Shown here in pieces: positions 44,225 through 53,708 of a DNA stretch of 64,000 nt. Each line of letters starts with the position of its first letter. The first letter of the stretch is position 1. The position numbers and the translations under genes were made by a program. The DNA is taken from positions 1-64,000 of the forward strand of contig NZ_JACHKT010000026.1 of assembly GCF_014204325.1 (NCBI RefSeq), read 5' to 3'. The stretch comes from Arcicella rosea (GTDB lineage: Bacteria; Bacteroidota; Bacteroidia; Cytophagales; Spirosomataceae). The notes beneath the pieces were generated by a model. It had not been told where the DNA came from and did no database searches. It saw only the letters and a program-made list of their open reading frames with translations.

Positions 44225-45577
44225 ATGCAAAGACGTCAATTTATTCAATCCACAGCGCTGGCTAGTACTGCTGCTCTTACAATTCCTAATTTTATTTTCG
44301 GTGCTAAACAAGAAGAAAAAAAGGTTCGCCTTGGTTTTATTGGTGTTGGACTTCGTGGAAGAAATCATCTCGATATGGCGATGTACCGTGACGACGTTGA
44401 AATTAATGCAATATGCGATATAGACCCAAATGCTATTGCTATTTCTTTAAAAATGATAAAAGACAAGGGAAGAAAAGAACCTGCTGTTTATCAAAAAAAT
44501 GACCGTGACTTTGAAAACATGGTTAAAAGAGACGATTTAGACGGAATTATTATCGCTACGCCTTGGGAATGGCACGTTCCGATGTCGATTGCTACAATGA
44601 AGGCTGGAAAATATGCAGGTGTAGAAGTATCAGCAACGGTTACTTTGCAAGAATCTTGGGATTTGGTGAATACTTTCGAGAAAACAGGTTCGCATTGTAT
44701 GATTTTGGAAAATGTTTGTTATCGTCGTGATGTGCTGGCGGTTTTAAACATGGTGCGTCAGAATCTTTTTGGCGAATTAATTCACTTGCAATGTGGCTAT
44801 CAACATGATTTACGAGGAGTAAAATTTAATGATGGAAAGCAAGCTTATGGCGGAGGGGTGGAATTTGGCGAAAAAGGTTTTTCTGAAGCCAAATGGCGTA
44901 CACAACACTCTGTTGATAGAAATGGAGATGTTTATCCGACGCACGGATTAGGCCCAGTGGCAGAAATGATTGATATTAACCGTGGAAATAGATTCCTTTC
45001 GCTTACTTCAACTGCCACAAAAGCAAGAGGTTTACATGATTATATTGTTAAAAAAGGCGGAGCCGATCACCCAAATGCTAAAGTGAAATTTAAACTAGGG
45101 GATGTGGTGACGACAGTCATAAAATGTGCCAACGGAGAAAGTATTCTGATTACGCATGATACCAATTTACCTCGTCCATACTCTTTAGGTTTCAGAGTAC
45201 AAGGCACAGAAGGTATCTGGACAGAAGATAACAAATCAATTTACTTAGAAAGTTTGGCAAAAAACCACGACCGTTGGGAGCCATTCAAAGAATATCAAGA
45301 TAAATACGACCATCCACTTTGGAAAGCCCACGCCAAAGATGCAGAAAACGCTGGTCATGGCGGAATTGATTATTTTGTGTTAAGAGCTTTTGTAGAATCT
45401 ATCAAAAGAAAGGTTGCACCACCGATTGATGTGTATGATGCAGCGGTTTGGTCGGCAATTAGTCCATTATCAGAGCTTTCAATCGCTAAAAACTCCGCCT
45501 CAGTAGAAATTCCAGACTTTACCAGAGGAAAATGGAAAACCAACAAACGTATTTTTGGATTAACAGATGAGTATTAG
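44225..45577 (+). CDS. GH109-type glycosidase (Gfo/Idh/MocA fold)
   Basis: 450 residues. A twin-arginine-like signal (MQRRQFIQSTALAS) targets it folded to the periplasm. The Rossmann NAD site is GFIGVGLRGRNHL, followed by ICDIDPNA. The C-terminal block GGIDYFVLRAFVESIKRK, PPIDVYDAAVWSAISPLSE and IPDFTRGKWKT is characteristic of GH109, a family with NAD-dependent alpha-N-acetylgalactosaminidase activity. The substrate is inferred from the family. It precedes a sugar kinase and nucleotidyltransferase pair, across about 390 bp of palindromic repeats. Confidence 0.88.
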   Translation: MQRRQFIQSTALASTAALTIPNFIFGAKQEEKKVRLGFIGVGLRGRNHLDMAMYRDDVEINAICDIDPNAIAISLKMIKDKGRKEPAVYQKNDRDFENMVKRDDLDGIIIATPWEWHVPMSIATMKAGKYAGVEVSATVTLQESWDLVNTFEKTGSHCMILENVCYRRDVLAVLNMVRQNLFGELIHLQCGYQHDLRGVKFNDGKQAYGGGVEFGEKGFSEAKWRTQHSVDRNGDVYPTHGLGPVAEMIDINRGNRFLSLTSTATKARGLHDYIVKKGGADHPNAKVKFKLGDVVTTVIKCANGESILITHDTNLPRPYSLGFRVQGTEGIWTEDNKSIYLESLAKNHDRWEPFKEYQDKYDHPLWKAHAKDAENAGHGGIDYFVLRAFVESIKRKVAPPIDVYDAAVWSAISPLSELSIAKNSASVEIPDFTRGKWKTNKRIFGLTDEY

Positions 45578-45667
45578 GGTTTAATTTGAAAATTTGAGGA
45601 TTTGAAGATTTGAAAATTGGTTTAAGGGTTTTTAAATAATAGATAATATGGAATATTCTTAGCTTAG

Positions 45668-45724
45668 AACCTCATCCCGTAGCGACGGTCGCCCCAGCCC
45701 CTTCTCCTGTAGAGAAGGGGAGCC
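45668..45724. repeat. Palindromic GGGGAGC-type element, left copy
   Basis: Begins AACCTCATCCC and contains the hairpin CCCCTTCTC (45698-45706) / GAGAAGGGG (45712-45720). An inverted relative lies at 45818-45857, and a second pair at 48068-48165. Confidence 0.85.
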
Positions 45725-45817
45725 GTTGGAGAAAATTTCTTATCAATTATCAGACACTTATACCCTTGTTTTTAGATTTTTCCAGTTTAGAGATGGGAAG
45801 CCAACTTTGATGCTTAA

Positions 45818-45857
45818 AGCTCCCCTCTCTGACGGAGAGGGGTTGGGGGTGAGGTCT
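45818..45857. repeat. Palindromic GGGGAGC-type element, inverted copy
   Basis: The hairpin CCCCTCTC (45822-45829) / GAGAGGGG (45835-45842), followed by TTGGGGGTGAGGTC, is the reverse-complement layout of the left copy. Confidence 0.85.
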
Positions 45858-45937
45858 TTTCACGCATTTACTTTCAAATTTTCAAACCAAATCACATTTT
45901 CAAATCTTCAAATTCTCAAACTTTCAAATTAAAACAT

Positions 45938-45945
45938 TATTTTTG
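45938..45945 (+). promoter_or_regulatory. -7 element of the GHMP kinase gene
   Basis: TATTTTTG matches TAnnTTTG exactly, 22 bases before the ATG at 45968; this spacing equals that seen for ispG. No clear -33 element is present. Confidence 0.5.
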
Positions 45946-45967
45946 CAGTAATTAATTACCGACATTA

Positions 45968-47044
45968 ATGAGTAATAAAATTAAAGTATCAACGCCAGGA
46001 AGAATTTGTCTTTTTGGCGAACATCAAGATTATCTAGGATTACCAGTAATTGCAGCAGCCATTTCTAAAAGAGTAACCATTACTGGAGAAAATAGAAATG
46101 ATGGAAAAGCGATTATACATTTACCTGATATAGAGGAGGAAATCAATTTTGAAATCTATCCAGAATTACCTTATTTACATAAAAGAGACTATTTTCGTTC
46201 GGCTTTAAATATTTTACAAAGACAAGGTTATACTTTTAAAAAAGGGTTGGAATGTACAGTGCAAGGAAATATTCCTATTAATTCAGGAACATCAAGTTCA
46301 TCTGCATTATTAGCCAACTGGATTCATTTTTTATCAAGAGTAGCTGATGAACCTAATCCGCTTACTGCTAACGAAATTGCTGAAATTGCTTACAGAGCCG
46401 AAGTAGTAGAGTTTAACGAAGCAGGAGGGATGATGGATCATTATTCAACCGCAGTTGGGAATGTTATTTATCTGGAATCAACGCCAGTAATTAAGGTAGA
46501 AACCCTGAAACCAACATTTGGAAGCTTTGTTTTAGGAGATTCTCTTGAACCAAAAGATACAGTTGGTATTTTAAAAAGAGTAAAATACGGTGTTTTAGAA
46601 GCTGTAGAGAAAATCAAAATAGCCTATCCTGATTTTTCTTTATTTACTGTTCAGCAAGAGGACACTAAAGAATTTGCTTCTTTAGTTACAAAAGAAGAAC
46701 TAGATTTAATTAAAGCCAATATTGATAATAGAGAAATTTTGATTGAAGCATTGGCATTGTTAAAGGCTAAAACATTGAATCATCAAAGATTTGGTGAATT
46801 ATTAAATCAACATCAGTTAAATTTACAAGCATTATTAAAAATATCAACTCCTAAAATTGATAGGATGTTAGCAGCAGCAAAGGCTTCAGGAGCATTTGGA
46901 GGTAAAATAAATGGTTCTGGTGGTGGTGGATGTATGTTTGTTTATGCTCCCGAAAACCCTGAGGAAGTTGCTAAAAGTATTGAAAATGAAGGAGGTAAAG
47001 CTTATGTCATTCAAATAGACGAAGGCACAAGCTTTGAAAATTAA
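45968..47044 (+). CDS. GHMP-family sugar kinase (galactokinase-like)
   Basis: 358 residues. GHMP kinase features are the substrate-side GRICLFGEHQDYLGLPV, the phosphate loop PINSGTSSSSALLA, and the C-terminal KINGSGGGGCMFVYAP. GEHQDY is a variant of the galactokinase GEHTDY motif. It would phosphorylate a sugar at C1, but the exact sugar is not determined. It is followed after 27 bases by a sugar nucleotidyltransferase gene, suggesting a salvage route from free sugar to NDP-sugar. A GH109 glycosidase gene upstream could supply the sugar. Confidence 0.87.
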   Translation: MSNKIKVSTPGRICLFGEHQDYLGLPVIAAAISKRVTITGENRNDGKAIIHLPDIEEEINFEIYPELPYLHKRDYFRSALNILQRQGYTFKKGLECTVQGNIPINSGTSSSSALLANWIHFLSRVADEPNPLTANEIAEIAYRAEVVEFNEAGGMMDHYSTAVGNVIYLESTPVIKVETLKPTFGSFVLGDSLEPKDTVGILKRVKYGVLEAVEKIKIAYPDFSLFTVQQEDTKEFASLVTKEELDLIKANIDNREILIEALALLKAKTLNHQRFGELLNQHQLNLQALLKISTPKIDRMLAAAKASGAFGGKINGSGGGGCMFVYAPENPEEVAKSIENEGGKAYVIQIDEGTSFEN

Positions 47045-47071
47045 CCAAACCAGCAAAACAAAAATCTTTAA

Positions 47072-47932
47072 ATGGCAAAATTATTAATCATGGCGGGCGG
47101 TATGTCGTCAAGAATGAAAAAAGCAGAAGGCAACGAAACCTTAGATTCCACATTGATTGAACAAGCAAATACACTTCCGAAAGGAATGATTGGTGTAGGA
47201 AAAGATGGTCGCCCATTTATGGATTATTTAATTTATAACGCTCATCGTGCAGGTTATACAGATGTATTGATTTTAAAAAACCCCAAAGACCACGTTACAA
47301 AACCTTATTATGATCAATTGGTTTCTGAAAATAAGGCTTGGGGAATTAATTTTAAATATGCTACTCAGCAAATCGCTCCCGACCGTGAGAAACCCGCTGG
47401 TACTGCCGACGCCATTCAACAAGCTTTAGAGCAAACACCTGAATGGAAAGGAGAAAGATTTACTGTGTGTAATTCAGATAATCTTTATTCTGTAAAAGTA
47501 CTTAGGCTATTAAGAGAAAACCCTGTTCAAAATGCAGTAGTATCTTATGAAAGTATCGCTTTAGGCGTAGCACCAGAAAGAGTAAAAGCATTTGCTGTAA
47601 TTAAAGCCGATGAAGAAAGCTATTTGGTAGAAATCATTGAAAAACCAAATGAAGAACAAATAGAATCTGCCAGAGATAAAAACGGAAAGATTGGTGTAAA
47701 CATGAATGTGTTCCATTTCAACTATGATGATATTCTGGAGTATGTCACTAAAGAGCCTTTTAACCCAGTACGTAACGAGCGTGAATTACCAAGTGCTGTA
47801 ATGAAGATGGCTAGAGAAAATCCGAAAAAAGTAATTACTGTACCAGTGGAGGAAAATGTTCCAGATTTAACATCAAAAGGAGATATTACCATTGTTCAGC
47901 AGTATTTAGTAGAGGAATTCGGAGACTTTTAA
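47072..47932 (+). CDS. Sugar-1-phosphate nucleotidyltransferase
   Basis: 286 residues of the NTP-transferase fold. The nucleotide-binding loop LLIMAGGMSSRM is separated from the conserved LPKGMIGVGKDGRPFMDYLI by a short insert, and the metal site is in VCNSDNLYSV. Ending EEFGDF. It would charge a sugar-1-phosphate with a nucleotide; the nucleotide and sugar are unknown. Paired with the GHMP kinase gene, 27 bases apart. Confidence 0.86.
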   Translation: MAKLLIMAGGMSSRMKKAEGNETLDSTLIEQANTLPKGMIGVGKDGRPFMDYLIYNAHRAGYTDVLILKNPKDHVTKPYYDQLVSENKAWGINFKYATQQIAPDREKPAGTADAIQQALEQTPEWKGERFTVCNSDNLYSVKVLRLLRENPVQNAVVSYESIALGVAPERVKAFAVIKADEESYLVEIIEKPNEEQIESARDKNGKIGVNMNVFHFNYDDILEYVTKEPFNPVRNERELPSAVMKMARENPKKVITVPVEENVPDLTSKGDITIVQQYLVEEFGDF

Positions 47933-48371
47933 GAGTAAATTCTAGTAAAAAGTTTAAAACCATCAAAAATTATTTAAAATAATATAGCAAGCATTATCTC
48001 TTATCAATATCCTGTTGTAACTATTGCCCTTCTCGTTCAGAGGAGGGTATTTTTTTTGAGAAAAAAGAACCTCACCCCCGACCCCTCTCCTGTTGAGAGG
48101 GGAGCTTTTTTAACACCAAAGTCTGCTCCCCTTCTCTACAGGAGAAGGGGCTGGGGGATGAGGTTGTTTTCTTCCTAAAACCCTTCACAAAATTTACCGT
48201 TTAATAAGTTTTCTGAGTATTACTTTGAGTTTAACTTTCTATTAATTAAGTTTGAAACAGATGAAAGTTAAATGATTATTCAACAGAATTTATACCTTAA
48301 AAAGACAATGTTAAAAGCCTATTTAATGACCCAGCAAAGCCCAAAGATTAAGGAAAATTACAACAAAACTT
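47933..48371. other. Intergenic region with inverted palindromic pair
   Basis: About 440 bp between the nucleotidyltransferase gene and the second tandem array. It contains the inverted element pair at 48068-48165. A 27-codon frame from 48308 runs into the first array unit and is not supported as a gene. Confidence 0.65.
48068..48165. repeat. Inverted pair of GGGGAGC-type palindromic elements
   Basis: The left unit (48068-48105) begins AACCTCACCCCCGAC and contains CCCCTCTC/GAGAGGGG. The right unit (48125-48165) is its inverse and ends GGGGATGAGGTT. The pair matches the one at 45668-45857 and lies on the other side of the kinase/nucleotidyltransferase genes. Confidence 0.88.
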
Positions 48372-49022
48372 CTTGCAAAGCCCGCTAATGATGAAGCAAG
48401 TGTGGGAAAGAATCTTGTGAAGCCCGCAGTTAATTGTGAAAGTGTGGAAGTGAAACTTGTGAAGCCCGCAGTTAATTGTGAAAGTGCGGGAAAGAAACTT
48501 GTGAAGCCCGCAGTTAATTGTGAAAGTGCGGGAAAGAAACTTGCGAAGCCCTCAGTTGATTGTGAAAATGCGGGAAAGAAACTTGTGAAGCCCTCAGTTG
48601 ATTGTGAAAGTACAGGAAAGAAACTTGTGAAGCTCGCAGTTAACTATGCAACGTATCAGTTGATTGTGAAATGATGGCAAAATATTTTGTGAAGTCCTCA
48701 GTTGATTGTGCAATGATGGGAAAATATTTTGTGAAGCCCTCAGATGATTGTGAAATGGTGGGAAAATATTTTGTGAAGCCCTCAGATGATTGTGAAATGG
48801 TGGGAAAATATTTTGTGAAGCCCTCAGATGATTGTGCAATGATGGGAAAATATTTTGTGAAGTCTTCAGATGATTGTGAAATGACGGGAAAATATTTTGT
48901 GAAGCCCTCAGATGATTGTGAAATGATGGGAAAATATTTTGTGAAGCCCTCAAGTGATTGTGAAATGAGTAAAGAGTATTCTGCGAAACCACCCAATAAC
49001 TATGCTAAAACCAATTTAAAAT
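48372..49022. repeat. Fifteen-unit 42-bp tandem array
   Basis: Units start at 48372, 48414, 48456, 48498, 48540, 48582 and 48624, then, after one 62-bp unit, at 48686, 48728, 48770, 48812, 48854, 48896, 48938 and 48980 (partial). The first group has the hairpin arms CCCGCA/TGCGGG; the second has CCCTCA and TGATGGG-type arms. Each unit also has a 16-base A-rich linker. Because 42 is a multiple of three, frames stay open on both strands, but none has a convincing start, and the 62-bp unit breaks the frame. Probably not coding. Confidence 0.9.
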
Positions 49023-49214
49023 CTATTAATAAAAGCTTTATTTAGAATTTCAGCGCTAATGTGATACAACAGTTTTACCTTTTAATGAGATAGACAGGCT
49101 ACAAAATGAAATGAAGGGATTAAGGGAAATTAACGCTACAACATTTTAAAAAAGATAAATAAACAATAACAATAAATACTACAATTTTTTTTAAACATTT
49201 AAACCCCATTTCTT

Positions 49215-50117
49215 ATGACCTCGTTACAAGAATCCAAACTAAGTATGTACCAAAGCGTGCAGTTGTTGTGTGCAAACAATCCTACAATTACTGCAAGCAA
49301 TGCTGCTTTTACAGAAGGACTCAGCGAATTAAATGCTAAAATTAGCGACATCCTCAATTTTGTCTCCACGGATATAAAACATACCAGTGGAATTACAAAC
49401 GACAAAACGGTAACCAAACACAATCTTTGCACAGTTGCTTCAGAAATCGCAGGATTTGTTTTTGCTTATGCCAATGTTGTTAAAAATGAAGTACTAAAAC
49501 AGGAGGTAAATTATACTTACAATGAGCTTAGGAGGCTTAGAGAAGATTTAATTCTCCCAACTGTTAAAATTATCTTCAATGCCACACAGGCAAATTTAGC
49601 AGCATTGGGTAGTTATGGCATAGATGTTATCAAATTACAAGAACTTGCCGATGCTATGAGTGCTTACACCAGTGCTTTGCCCTCAACAAAAATGACAAAA
49701 TCAGAAAAATCAAGTGTGGTTATTTCACTCAATAATCTCTTTAAGGAAACCGATGAGCTATTAAAGAACCGATTAGATAAATTGTTGGCACTTTTCAGCA
49801 AAGCCCATCCTGAGTTTGTAAATGCCTATAAAAGTATCAGACATGTAGATGCCCCAACCAAGACCACTACGCAAATCAAAGGAAATATCAGTGCAGATAA
49901 ACGTGGAACTTCAATAGCAGGAGCCAATATCACCCTTACAGGCAAAACAACCTACTCAGCCACAAGCGACGCCGAAGGAAACTTCATCTTCAAGCCCATT
50001 AGCTACGGCAAATATCAAGTAAACGTACAAGCAACAGGTTATCAAAGCCACACCGAACAGAATTACCTAGTAAAAAGAGGCGTTGTGAATAAGCTTGTTG
50101 TAGTGCTGAAAGAATAA
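49215..50117 (+). CDS. Helical protein with C-terminal carboxypeptidase-regulatory-like domain
   Basis: 300 residues, no signal peptide. The first 215 are helical with a coiled character (GLSELNAKISDILNFVSTDI, KLQELADAMSAYTSAL, NRLDKLLALFSKAHPE). The last 85 are a CarboxypepD_reg-like beta-sandwich (IKGNISADKRGTSIAGANIT, SDAEGNFIFKPISYGKYQV). No function is known to me. The 42-bp array ends 192 bases before its ATG, which parallels the array upstream of the fibronectin-like gene at 15674-16294. Two helical/beta-sandwich proteins next to such arrays suggests a linked system. Confidence 0.72.
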   Translation: MTSLQESKLSMYQSVQLLCANNPTITASNAAFTEGLSELNAKISDILNFVSTDIKHTSGITNDKTVTKHNLCTVASEIAGFVFAYANVVKNEVLKQEVNYTYNELRRLREDLILPTVKIIFNATQANLAALGSYGIDVIKLQELADAMSAYTSALPSTKMTKSEKSSVVISLNNLFKETDELLKNRLDKLLALFSKAHPEFVNAYKSIRHVDAPTKTTTQIKGNISADKRGTSIAGANITLTGKTTYSATSDAEGNFIFKPISYGKYQVNVQATGYQSHTEQNYLVKRGVVNKLVVVLKE

Positions 50118-50424
50118 ATCAGAAGCGTAATGATAGAACCTTTCCCAAAGCTGGTGATTTTAATCGCTGGCTTTGAGGAATTGGAGTGGATTGGGTTGTT
50201 TTTTGCCTTTTGGTAATTGTTGTTTTTGGTAAATGTTTTATTATTAGGTGATTAAACTTTATTTTTTACCGTATAATAAAAAAGTAAAAAGTTTATGGGT
50301 TGGAATTTTGATTATTGGTGGGGAAATTGAAGATTTGTGAAATAGTTAATATTATAAGTAAGACACTATCCCTTATTTTGTTTAAGTTGTTTTCTCTGTA
50401 ATTAATAAAAATTTAATTTTTACA
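50118..50424. other. Intergenic region before the TerB operon
   Basis: 307 bp, A+T-rich. A weak AAAGC/GCTTT hairpin lies near 50148-50174. No exact -7 element or gene was recognised. Confidence 0.5.
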
Positions 50425-52401
50425 ATGGCAATACTAATAGGATTAATAGTTTTTTTATTTTGTTTTATTAAAATCTTTTTAAAGCAGAATAATAAAAAAG
50501 CAATTATAAAAAAATACTTATCGTCTAAAAATGCTAGTTTGATTGAAAACTCATTAGACACAGAGTCTTTGTATAATAGAACACATAAAGCAAACGAAAA
50601 AATAAAAACTCTCAATATTTACTCAAGTGATGATTCAATTATTGATGTTTCAAGTTTGACGTCAAAAATTATCTATGAAAATACAACAAATGAAAATAAT
50701 GGTAATGTTCCTTATTGGAAACATCAGTATGTTTATTCATTTAATGAAATAAATTCTGCAACAGATAAGCAAAAAGAATTTTATTATAAATTCAAAAAAT
50801 GCTTTTTAAATTCAGAATACCTTGATTTAGAAGAGAATAGTAACTATTCATTTGTCTTAATGTATGATTTTTTAAGAGAATATGATAATGATATAGGTAA
50901 ATTGGAAAATCTATTCCTATTATTAGGAAGGTATTATCCCAAAACAAAATCTTACTGCAACACTTTATTGAATAAAAAGAAAGATGAAAGAAATAGGCTT
51001 AAAAATATTACTTCTCAATTTAACACAAGTGTATTTCAGAGTACTTATTCGCCTAATTATGAAGAAATTTATTGGAAATTAGGTGACAAATACAAAAAAC
51101 GACTTTCTCTAAATAATGAAGAAGTAACTTTATTAAATAAGCTTTGGAATCCTAATAATAACTTCTGTAATATAGAATTTTGTTTAGTGGAAGTATTACG
51201 ATTTTTCCTATTTACTATAAAAGAATTAAATGTTCTATACTTAGGACAAGGGTCTAGCCTTGAAATGGAACTCTTAGCAGTAGCAGATGTAATTGCTAAA
51301 AAACAATTCAAGTATAGAAAAGGAAGTGCAAATTATAAATATTGTATAGAATCTTCAATGAATGATATTTACAATAACATATTTAAACATTGTGAAAATA
51401 TAATTAGAGAATATTTTGGGCATAAGCGAAAAATAAATGTGGAGCTAAATTATGAGATTCCACTAATTAAAATTGAGTATGAAACTAGGATTATTGTAAA
51501 ATTACAAACATTATTACCTAGCCTAATTTCTAAAATTACACCGCCTGATGATGAAACAGAAATTGAGTTAAATTCTCAAAACACTACAAGATGGAAAATT
51601 AAGTTTGAAGAATTAACTACAAAGCATTCTAGTAGTCCAAAAAATTTTGTTGACTCAATTATTTTTCTAGGAAATCAAAATATTGAAAATCCATCAGTAG
51701 AAAATATATTTTTTGAAGCATCTAAATTTATAGCAAAATACGATAATGAATCAGCTCTTATACTTTATATATATTACCTATACTATGATTTAGTGTCAAC
51801 AGTGTTTGATAATAGACAGCTTACAAAAACTATTCAAAAAAGTTTATTTAAGACAAATGAACAGTTGCGTGATTTTGAAAAAATTGTTAGTGAATTGATT
51901 AAAAGTAAAGATTTGGAAAATGCTCTTAAAGAGGCTTCTAAAATCTATGAAATTAAAAGAAAAAAAATTCAACTTGATACAGATTCAATAAAAGAAGTAC
52001 AAAAACAGCACTCAGGAACTGTTGAACTTTTAAATGAATATCTTAAAGATGATTATGAAGATGAAACAATCACTATTAAGTCACAAGAAATAAATAATGA
52101 TGAGATTGAAATTGAGATAACTCCTAAAAATGAAAATAATAATAATTCGTCATACTTATCTGAGCTATCATTAAATCAAATTCAAATTGAAGCGTTGGAA
52201 TTATTTTTAAAAAGTAACCTTGTATTATTACAAAGCGAAATAGAAGTATTTGCAAAATTAAATGGCATTTTTAAAAATCAACTTATAGAAAGTATTAATG
52301 ATAATTGTTATGATGTTTTAGATGATATTCTAATAGAAGAGGATGACGAATACTATGCAATTAATTTAAATTATTTTCAAAAAATTACTGTATCATGTTA
52401 G
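50425..52401 (+). CDS. Membrane-anchored TerB-N/TerB-C-like protein
   Basis: 658 residues. An N-terminal membrane helix (MAILIGLIVFLFCFIKIFL) precedes a TerB-N-like domain (about 100-200: KHQYVYSFNEINSATDKQK, NSEYLDLEENSNYSFVLMYD, LGRYYPKTKSYCNTLL). A C-terminal TerB-C-like domain follows (SLNQIQIEALELF to LIEEDDEYYAINLNYF). The middle part is unassigned. TerB-related proteins occur in tellurite-resistance and phage-defence neighbourhoods, where they are thought to act at the membrane. The stop overlaps the next ATG by seven bases, so the three genes are one unit. A+T content looks higher than in the flanking core genes. Confidence 0.82.
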   Translation: MAILIGLIVFLFCFIKIFLKQNNKKAIIKKYLSSKNASLIENSLDTESLYNRTHKANEKIKTLNIYSSDDSIIDVSSLTSKIIYENTTNENNGNVPYWKHQYVYSFNEINSATDKQKEFYYKFKKCFLNSEYLDLEENSNYSFVLMYDFLREYDNDIGKLENLFLLLGRYYPKTKSYCNTLLNKKKDERNRLKNITSQFNTSVFQSTYSPNYEEIYWKLGDKYKKRLSLNNEEVTLLNKLWNPNNNFCNIEFCLVEVLRFFLFTIKELNVLYLGQGSSLEMELLAVADVIAKKQFKYRKGSANYKYCIESSMNDIYNNIFKHCENIIREYFGHKRKINVELNYEIPLIKIEYETRIIVKLQTLLPSLISKITPPDDETEIELNSQNTTRWKIKFEELTTKHSSSPKNFVDSIIFLGNQNIENPSVENIFFEASKFIAKYDNESALILYIYYLYYDLVSTVFDNRQLTKTIQKSLFKTNEQLRDFEKIVSELIKSKDLENALKEASKIYEIKRKKIQLDTDSIKEVQKQHSGTVELLNEYLKDDYEDETITIKSQEINNDEIEIEITPKNENNNNSSYLSELSLNQIQIEALELFLKSNLVLLQSEIEVFAKLNGIFKNQLIESINDNCYDVLDDILIEEDDEYYAINLNYFQKITVSC

Positions 52402-53708
52402 ACAATATTAAACCTAAAGAAGCAACATCAATTATTAACTCTCTAATTGGTGGTGTCGTTCCTAAAATTGGAGTTCAGCATATTACAGTTGGGCGTTCTG
52501 AAGAAATAAATGCAGTAGTCTCGGCATTAGAAGATGTAAAAAATGGACATAGCATGGTGAAATTTTGGATTGGGGATTTCGGGTCAGGAAAGTCCTTCAT
52601 GCTTCATCTGCTTAATACTGTAGCATTAAAACAAAAGTTTGTTGTAGCAAATGCTGACTTTACACCTGATAATCGCTTATATTCTAATGATGGCAAAGGA
52701 GTTGCCTTGTATTCTGCAATCATGGATAATGTATCTATACAAACAAAGCCAGAAGGAGGAGCATTACCTACCTTATTAGAAAAATGGATTGAACAGGTTA
52801 TAACTAAGACAGCACAAGAAAATAAAATTACGTTAACAGAAATTCGTAATGAACAATACTTAAATATTATTCAGACTAATATTATGAAGACAATTAATGA
52901 ACTTACTGATGTTGGTGGTTTTGATTTTGGTATGGTTGTAATGAAATATTATGAAGGATACATAACAGGTAATGAATCTTTAAGAAGAAATGCTTTAAAG
53001 TGGTTAAAGGGAGAGTATAGGACTAAAACAGAAGCAAAACAAGACTTAGAAGTTAGAGAAATTATCAATGATTTAAATTATTATGATATGCTTAAAAACT
53101 TCTGTAAGTTATTTGTAAATATGGGATATAGTGGCTTTATGGTGAACCTTGATGAAGCTATTAATCTATATAAAATTTCTACGTCTGTAATGAGAGAAAA
53201 AAATTATGAAAAAATTCTTACAATCTATAATGATTGCTTTCAAGGTAAAGTGGCAAACTTATTTATTAATTTTGCTGGGACAAAAGAAGTGCTTGAAAAT
53301 GAACGTAGAGGACTTTTTAGTTACAATGCGCTAAAGTCAAGGCTTTTAACAAATAAATTTGAAACGGGAGAACTTAGAGATTTTGCACAGCCTGTAATTC
53401 GCTTAATGCCACTCAATCACAATGAAATATTTGTATTACTTAAAAAATTAAAAGCAATATTTGATTATAATTATAAGACTGACATAGCTATAAGTGATAA
53501 CGAGATTCAGCTTTTCATGGAAGAGTTATTTAATAAACCAGGTGCTTCTGAATTTTTAACTCCGAGAGAAGTAATTAGAGATTTTTTAAATATTTTAAAT
53601 ATCATTCGCCAAAATCCAAAAGCAGATAAGAATAAACTTTTTGGAGAAATAGAAGTTTCAGATGAAAGACCTGATGAGACTTTATTAGACAGTATAGAAG
53701 AATTATAA
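52395..53708 (+). CDS. BrxD/DUF2791-like P-loop ATPase
   Basis: 437 residues. The Walker A motif is IGDFGSGKSFML (59-70) and a Walker B-like strand is FMVNLDEAINL near 235-250. IGGVVPKIGVQHITVGR at the N-terminus and FAGTKEVLENERRG later match the BREX ATP-binding (BrxD/DUF2791) group. In type 2 BREX, BrxD is paired with the helicase BrxHI; here the same ATPase-helicase pair appears without PglX or PglZ. Start and stop overlap both neighbours (ATG at 52395 inside the previous gene; TAATG at 53706-53710). Confidence 0.85.
   Translation: MLDNIKPKEATSIINSLIGGVVPKIGVQHITVGRSEEINAVVSALEDVKNGHSMVKFWIGDFGSGKSFMLHLLNTVALKQKFVVANADFTPDNRLYSNDGKGVALYSAIMDNVSIQTKPEGGALPTLLEKWIEQVITKTAQENKITLTEIRNEQYLNIIQTNIMKTINELTDVGGFDFGMVVMKYYEGYITGNESLRRNALKWLKGEYRTKTEAKQDLEVREIINDLNYYDMLKNFCKLFVNMGYSGFMVNLDEAINLYKISTSVMREKNYEKILTIYNDCFQGKVANLFINFAGTKEVLENERRGLFSYNALKSRLLTNKFETGELRDFAQPVIRLMPLNHNEIFVLLKKLKAIFDYNYKTDIAISDNEIQLFMEELFNKPGASEFLTPREVIRDFLNILNIIRQNPKADKNKLFGEIEVSDERPDETLLDSIEEL

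Larger units (their letters stand above)
45578..45967. other. Repeat-rich intergenic region
   Basis: 390 bp with two head-to-head palindromic elements (45668-45724 and 45818-45857) and runs of the TTTGAAAATTTGA / TCAAATTTTC type on both sides. The kinase promoter is at 45938-45945. The 68-codon open frame at 45726-45932 lies across repeats and is not accepted as a gene. Confidence 0.75.

Noticed and set aside
45726-45932. 68-codon open frame
   Set aside because: It lies across palindromic repeats and low-complexity TTTGAAA stretches, with no family features.
48372-49022. CRISPR array
   Set aside because: Units are contiguous 42-bp repeats with no variable spacers, and no cas gene is nearby.
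48402-49045. Repeat-protein genes on either strand across the 42-bp array
   Set aside because: Frames are open on both strands only because the period is a multiple of three; starts are weak (GTG or internal ATG), the 62-bp unit breaks the frame, and no signal or family is seen.
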